From positions 1 through 27,257 of the forward strand of contig CAZAEO010000016.1 in assembly GCA_964484285.1 (NCBI GenBank): a DNA stretch of 27,257 nucleotides, given 5' to 3'. This DNA comes from CAZUQP01 sp964484285. Lineage in GTDB: Bacteria > Pseudomonadota > Gammaproteobacteria > DSM-16500. Position numbers and translations under genes: made by a program. The notes beneath the pieces were generated by a model. It did no database searches, was not told the origin of the DNA, and saw only the letters and a program-made list of their open reading frames with translations. Below, one piece after another: positions 22,597 through 27,257 of this stretch. Numbering within the stretch: position 1 is the first letter of the stretch; the number at the start of each line of letters is the position of its first letter.

Positions 22597-23730
22597 CTAT
22601 TTTAAAAAACGTAACACTCGCGTAATTGCATAATCTACTTCTGCTTGTGTCGTAAAACGTCCAAAGGAAAAACGCACTGAACAATGCGCATCGAATGCCA
22701 TCATGCCTAATGCACGCAAGACATAAGAAGGCTCTATTCCTTTAGTATGACATGCGGAACCTGCTGAAATAGCTAATTCTGGCAATGCTTGCATCAATGC
22801 ATCTGCTTTTATTCCAGGAAAATGTATATTCAAAATATGTGGTACAGCCTGTTCAATATCACCATTAATAGTCACACCATTAAAGCCAGCCAGCGCCTGA
22901 CAAAAAGAATGCTTAAATCCAGCGATGATTTGATTTTCGTCCTCCATCACCTGTTTTGCTAATGCAAATGCTGCGCCCATACCTACAATTTGATGTGTTG
23001 CAAGTGTTCCAGAACGCATTCCTGATTCTTGACCACCACCCTGTATTTGCGCTGCAACACGTACTCGTGGTTTACGACGAATATAAAGTGCTCCTATACC
23101 TTTAGGCCCATATACTTTATGAGCACATAACGAAACAAGATCCACTGGAATTTTTTGCACGTTTAACGAAACTTTACCCACACTCTGGGCTGCATCAACA
23201 TGTAACAAAATATGGCGCGCCGCAGTTATTTCTGCGATTGCTTGAATATTCTGGATCACACCTATTTCATTATTGACCTGCATGATAGAAACCAAAATAG
23301 TGTCCTCACGCAATGCTGCTTTAAAGACATCGAGATTAAGCAACCCATTTTTTTCAGGTGCTAAATAGGTCACTATAAAACCTTGTTTTTCCAATTGTTG
23401 ACAGCAATCCAATACAGCTGGATGCTCCGTTTTTAGCGTAACAATATGTTTACCTTTTTGTTGATAAAGAGACGCTGCGCCTTTCAAAGCAAGATTATTC
23501 GATTCTGTTGCACCGGACGTCCAAATAATTTCAGCAGGATCTGCATAAATGACATCAGCCACTTCCTCACGTGCTGCATCAATTGCTTTTTTGGCTGCCT
23601 GACCAAACACATGTAAAGACGTTGGATTGCCAAATACACCTGTGGGCGTTAAATAATGCAACATTTTTTCAGCGACACGCGGATCAATAGGGGTGGTTGC
23701 AGCATAGTCTAAATAAACAGGTAAGTTCAT
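22597..23730 (-). CDS. Cysteine desulfurase (NifS/IscS family)
   Basis: A PLP enzyme that takes sulfur from cysteine for iron-sulfur clusters or thiolation. It has 377 residues against about 404 for IscS. Present are DYAATTPIDP (8-17), the pyridoxal-stacking H103 in TEHPAV, D179 in HVDAAQ, the PLP lysine K205 in CAHKVYGPKG, and the persulfide-forming C327 in SAGSACHTKGIEPSYVLRALG (split 321-341). The mobile loop is of the IscS-like length (class I). No iscU, iscA or hscA is adjacent; instead it overlaps the upstream FAD-oxidoreductase gene by 4 bp (ATGA), so the two are likely coexpressed. Which of the NifS/IscS names applies is undecided. Confidence 0.93.
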   Translation of the reverse strand: MNLPVYLDYAATTPIDPRVAEKMLHYLTPTGVFGNPTSLHVFGQAAKKAIDAAREEVADVIYADPAEIIWTSGATESNNLALKGAASLYQQKGKHIVTLKTEHPAVLDCCQQLEKQGFIVTYLAPEKNGLLNLDVFKAALREDTILVSIMQVNNEIGVIQNIQAIAEITAARHILLHVDAAQSVGKVSLNVQKIPVDLVSLCAHKVYGPKGIGALYIRRKPRVRVAAQIQGGGQESGMRSGTLATHQIVGMGAAFALAKQVMEDENQIIAGFKHSFCQALAGFNGVTINGDIEQAVPHILNIHFPGIKADALMQALPELAISAGSACHTKGIEPSYVLRALGMMAFDAHCSVRFSFGRFTTQAEVDYAITRVLRFLK

Positions 23731-25238
23731 ACACTTTCACTTTGCACACGTGATGGCACATCTCTTAACCCTGTAGAGAGCGTTTGCTCCCCTGCTTGAC
23801 CTGATTCATGGTATTCTGCATCTTGATTGACATGCCATACATCAAAATGGTTCTTTCCTGCTAGAATATTCTTCACTGTTAACATCGCCGTCATCATGGC
23901 ATGATCTTGATTATTGTATTTATGCATACCATTACGACCAATCAAATGTAAGGTAGGAAATTGCACTGCTAATTCATGGCGAATCACTTCAATATGTTCT
24001 TTGTAATGCTCATCATACACAGGATAAGCTTGCATTTGCCGCACGACACAACCATCCATAATATCACTTGCATCAGCAAGACCAATTTTGGCAATTTCCT
24101 GTTTTGCTTTCTCAATTAAATCAGCATCAGATTGTTGCCACATGTTATCTCCGGCAAAACAAAAATATTCCATGCCGTAACAACACATTGTAGAATCAGG
24201 CACCATTTCGTCCGACCACGCTTTAAAGTTTTGGATGCGCGCAACATCGACTGTTGGATCATGAATATAAATCCAATTGTCATTTAATTGATTTTTATCT
24301 TTTAGAATTAACACGACAATTAAAAAATCTCGATACTTTAAAGAAGTCGCTGCATGCATGCCCTGTGCAGTAACACGAGGATTTAAATAATCTACAATAA
24401 GCTCACGTATTGCAGCAGTCGAAATCACATGCGACGACTCAATTGTATGCACCTTGCCTTGTTGATCTTGATACGTTGTCATCCAATTTTTATCTATTGC
24501 ATTGTAAGCGCAATGCTGTAAACGTTGCCCCAAGTGAATATGCCCCCCTAATAATTGGATCTTTCTGCTGCATTCTTCCCACAACATGCCAGGGCCTTTA
24601 CGTGGATAACGAAATGAATCAATTAACGTCTTAATCACTTGGTTATTTTTTTTAAAACGTTTTCTGGGCAGCATGGCATTTAGTACAGCAGTCATCAATG
24701 ATAATCCCTTAATGCGTTGTGCAGCCCAATCAGCTGAAATTTCTTCGCACCGCATGCCCCACACTTTTTCAGTGTATGTTTTAAAAAACATCGCAAACAA
24801 ACGCTTACCAAAATGATTACTCATCCAGTCTGCGAAGGACACAGGATTTTTAACCGGAAATAGCTTAGCTTTCAAGTAAGAAAGAAAACACAAAAAAGAT
24901 TCGATGATGCCTAATCTAAACAGCACTTCAAAAAATTTTAAGGGATAAGAAAAAAATGTTTTTTTATAAAAAATGCGTGATAAACGCGGTCGAACCAACA
25001 TATCATGTGGCAAAATTTCTGTCCAAAAATCCTCGACCTCTTTTGCCTTAGAAAAAAACCGATGACCGCCTATGTCAAAACAATACCCCTTGTAAACAAT
25101 GGTACGCGCGATACCGCCCACATACTGTGGGTCACGTTCAAGCACGGTAACTGGAATAGTTGCTTTTGCCAAAAGATAAGCCGCTGTAAGCCCTGCAGGT
25201 CCCGCTCCTATAATAACAACACTTGTACCGCGATTCAT
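23727..25238 (-). CDS. FAD-dependent amine-oxidase/UGM-like oxidoreductase
   Basis: A 503-residue flavoprotein of the COG1232 type (protoporphyrinogen oxidase/UDP-galactopyranose-mutase-like). FAD binding is shown by VVIIGAGPAGLTAAYLL (7-23), E34 at the end of strand 2, GGIART (41-46) and DIGGHRFFSK (55-64). The C-terminal FAD motif is LIGRNGMHKYNNQDHAMMTA. Relatives often sit in surface-polysaccharide or isoprenoid loci and are not true UGMs. The ATG at 25238 has AGAGGG about 9 nt upstream. It is divergent from the GT-C-like gene (63 nt between starts), which suggests an envelope-glycan role. The coupling to a cysteine desulfurase is not explained. Confidence 0.82.
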   Translation of the reverse strand: MNRGTSVVIIGAGPAGLTAAYLLAKATIPVTVLERDPQYVGGIARTIVYKGYCFDIGGHRFFSKAKEVEDFWTEILPHDMLVRPRLSRIFYKKTFFSYPLKFFEVLFRLGIIESFLCFLSYLKAKLFPVKNPVSFADWMSNHFGKRLFAMFFKTYTEKVWGMRCEEISADWAAQRIKGLSLMTAVLNAMLPRKRFKKNNQVIKTLIDSFRYPRKGPGMLWEECSRKIQLLGGHIHLGQRLQHCAYNAIDKNWMTTYQDQQGKVHTIESSHVISTAAIRELIVDYLNPRVTAQGMHAATSLKYRDFLIVVLILKDKNQLNDNWIYIHDPTVDVARIQNFKAWSDEMVPDSTMCCYGMEYFCFAGDNMWQQSDADLIEKAKQEIAKIGLADASDIMDGCVVRQMQAYPVYDEHYKEHIEVIRHELAVQFPTLHLIGRNGMHKYNNQDHAMMTAMLTVKNILAGKNHFDVWHVNQDAEYHESGQAGEQTLSTGLRDVPSRVQSESV

Positions 25239-25301
25239 TTATTTTGCCCTCTAATGGCCGTATCATATCATAAGAATTTATTTGTTTGAGGTAGGAACCG
25301 C

Positions 25302-27182
25302 ATGATTTTCACAATCGCCCCAACACCTTATCCCAAAAACATAATCGCTTTATGCTTGATCTATCTCGTATTTCAGATACTCTATATACCCTATGCAGCG
25401 CTTTCGGTGGATGAATTGTGGTTCGCCCATCATATTTACACCTATACGCATCAATTACCCTATCGTGACTTTTTGCCCTATAAAACAGTCCTCGGCTATT
25501 ATCTCTTAAGTATCCCGTTTTTTTTATCGCATACGTTGCTTTGGCCGCTCTATTACATTAAAGATGAAATTGCCATCATCAATACACTATTGTTTGCAGC
25601 AACAGGATTCTGGCTAAGCCAATTTTTTAATCCAAAAGCGGTTTTTTATTCTTTTTGCTTGATTTTTGCAAATCAACTTTTTCTTATTTATTCTGTTGAT
25701 TTAAGAGTCGATATGCTCACGAGTTGGTTAGGGCTTATCTCTGTTTTATTTATTTTAACAAATCGATCTACATTAGCAGGATTTGCCATTGCACTGAGTT
25801 TTCTCATTTCCCAAAAAGCATTATGGTTTTTTCTAGCGACCAATGCGGCGCTTGGCATTTACGGATTGTATAACGCACGTCATTGGCGCATCGTTCAGCA
25901 AATTATCCAATTTAATGTTGCCGCTCTCCTTCCGATTAGTTTGTATGTGCTCTTTTGGGCACTCGTATCCAGCCCTGCTATTGTGCTAAAGAGTGTATTT
26001 TATGAAGGTTATACACAAGCAAAAATTCACTGGTATAGCCAAATTTATTATGATTGTTGGCAAACTATTTTAACGAATGGGCCTTTATTAATGATGCTCT
26101 GGCCTTTGACATGGATCGGGTTATTTAACCAAGAAGCGTCTAATCCAGAAAAATCACGACGCGTTTTTATCACAAGTTATGCTTTTGTCATGCTATTTTT
26201 TATCATTTCTTATCAACAAGCTTTTCCTTACAACATGGTATATTGCATGCCGGTATTTTTATTGATTTACCCCGATTTTTTTTCGTGGGCGCTCGCACAC
26301 TTTCGCGAGAATGCTCGTATTTTTAATGAAAGAAAATTATTTTGGTTTCTCTCGCTTTTCGCTGTCAGCATCATGAGTCTTACGATTATTTTTGCATTAC
26401 CCGCTGCTTATTTTCTGATAGCATTGATTCCTATACTGCTTGGTTTGTTACTTCATTCGAAACAGAAAGATATCACTCTTTTTCCTGCTCCTATATTCAT
26501 TTTTATTATCTTTACTGGAATAGTTTATCCATTACTTAATTTCAGCATCATTGCTTACAACTTGAATGGCCATTATCAACAATCCATGATCATGCTTACT
26601 AACAACTTACTGACAAAAGAAGACAACTATTTTGCCGGCACACCTTTGTTATATAACAAAGACCAAGCTATTCCAGGTTTAAAAAACTTGATTGGGCCAG
26701 CCATTTCTTATTTATATACACCTAAAAAAAATCTGTTGCCCATTATGATCCCTTCACTGTATCTAACACCTAGAACTGCGGAAGAAGTCATCCATGATTT
26801 AAAAAATACTTCGGTAAAATTATATGTGAATAATTACCGAATAGTAATGCTTCCATCCACGATAAGGCATTATCTCATGACAGAATTCGCACCCTTTTGG
26901 GGAAGTATTTATATCTATGCGCCTTTCATCAACAAAGAAAGGCTTACGTTTTTACTTAAATTTGCCGGAACATATGAAATACAAAGCGATCCATCCGCAA
27001 TTATTTATATTGATAATCAAAAAGTCAGTCTAAATACGACAATCCAATTACGCAAAGGCGTACATTATTCTAGAACCAATCAAGATTACCGATTGAAGTT
27101 AATACCCGAACATTCTCTCAAATTAAATCCAGCTGATAAAAATGACGATTGGTATCGAATGGTGAAGCCGATTTTGATGTAA
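25302..27182 (+). CDS. GT-C-like polytopic membrane protein
   Basis: A 626-residue inner-membrane protein with about 10-12 hydrophobic helices in the first 430 residues and a soluble periplasmic C-terminal region of about 190 residues. The first loop has D37/E38 in LSVDELWFAHH followed by a TYTHQLPYRDFLPYKTV stretch. Such an acidic pair after TM1, with a YRDF-type motif, is typical of GT-C polyprenyl-phosphate-sugar transferases (ArnT/PMT-like). I infer transfer of a lipid-linked sugar to a surface acceptor. The ATG at 25302 has GAGGTAGG upstream. The gene diverges from the FAD oxidoreductase gene. The remaining 75 nt of the window show nothing I can name. Confidence 0.75.
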   Translation: MIFTIAPTPYPKNIIALCLIYLVFQILYIPYAALSVDELWFAHHIYTYTHQLPYRDFLPYKTVLGYYLLSIPFFLSHTLLWPLYYIKDEIAIINTLLFAATGFWLSQFFNPKAVFYSFCLIFANQLFLIYSVDLRVDMLTSWLGLISVLFILTNRSTLAGFAIALSFLISQKALWFFLATNAALGIYGLYNARHWRIVQQIIQFNVAALLPISLYVLFWALVSSPAIVLKSVFYEGYTQAKIHWYSQIYYDCWQTILTNGPLLMMLWPLTWIGLFNQEASNPEKSRRVFITSYAFVMLFFIISYQQAFPYNMVYCMPVFLLIYPDFFSWALAHFRENARIFNERKLFWFLSLFAVSIMSLTIIFALPAAYFLIALIPILLGLLLHSKQKDITLFPAPIFIFIIFTGIVYPLLNFSIIAYNLNGHYQQSMIMLTNNLLTKEDNYFAGTPLLYNKDQAIPGLKNLIGPAISYLYTPKKNLLPIMIPSLYLTPRTAEEVIHDLKNTSVKLYVNNYRIVMLPSTIRHYLMTEFAPFWGSIYIYAPFINKERLTFLLKFAGTYEIQSDPSAIIYIDNQKVSLNTTIQLRKGVHYSRTNQDYRLKLIPEHSLKLNPADKNDDWYRMVKPILM

Positions 27183-27257
27183 TCACCGCACTTTCTTTGA
27201 CTTAAGGCTCTGTAAAAGAATAACTTCCCCTTTTAGCAGAGCAGATTGCTATCAGAT

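Noticed and set aside
24410..25289. Short plus-strand frames antisense to the FAD oxidoreductase
   Set aside because: Shadows of a well-supported gene.
27183..27257. TTGACT near the window end as a promoter
   Set aside because: No -10 box at a proper distance and no gene start inside the window.

Overview
The window is an AT-rich, gene-dense piece of a gammaproteobacterial chromosome. Housekeeping genes (rpsP-rimM-trmD-rplS, guaB, guaA, tadA, xseA, a cysteine desulfurase, a YbaK-type deacylase) alternate with genes that look host-directed: a leucine-rich-repeat protein, two eukaryotic-type protein kinases (one frameshifted), an ankyrin-like protein, a multi-spanning membrane protein and a large FAD protein with a helical-repeat tail. 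That mixture is typical of intracellular Legionellales (Legionella, Coxiella, Rickettsiella, Aquicella and relatives). The assignment is inferred from gene content; no 16S gene or Dot/Icm gene is present.

Layout. 79-508: a GIY-YIG endonuclease gene between perfect 34-bp inverted repeats. 560-2065 (-): LRR protein. 2219-4402: promoter, rpsP-rimM-trmD, two hairpins, rplS, terminator. 4456-5424: unknown protein with a disordered tail. 5477-6613: CinA-like protein whose deamidase half has decayed. 6595-7422 (-): DUF155/RMND1-like protein. 7531-8640 (-): membrane protein. 8736-9860 (-): PhnZ-like HD-domain protein. 9922-14357: guaB, guaA and tadA on the minus strand, with a kinase gene in the opposite direction lying between guaB and guaA. 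14500-16422: FAD/helical-repeat protein. 16531-17611: frameshifted Ser/Thr kinase. 17642-18127 (-): DUF4442 thioesterase. 18175-20500: xseA and a GT4 glycosyltransferase. 20487-20945 (-): YbaK-like deacylase. 21204-22526: ankyrin-like protein. 22597-25238 (-): an FAD oxidoreductase/cysteine desulfurase pair. 25302-27182: a GT-C-like membrane protein.

Most striking result. Three of the host-directed candidates (membrane protein 7531-8640, kinase 12034-12885, ankyrin-like protein 21204-22526) share one promoter design: two TTAA-centred hexamers 11 bp apart, of the form YTTAAK-N5-YTTAAK, followed after exactly 10 bp by a -10 box (TACAAT, TACAAT, TAGAAT). This is the published shape of a PmrA box, the site used by the PmrAB two-component system that controls Dot/Icm effector genes in Legionella and Coxiella. 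The housekeeping promoters I examined here do not show it. I read the three genes as a local PmrA-type effector regulon, by inference only.

Other points of interest are the mobile-looking GIY-YIG unit, the split of the guaB/guaA pair by a kinase gene, the one-base frameshift in a kinase with otherwise intact catalytic motifs, and a PhnZ-family diiron-oxygenase-like protein.
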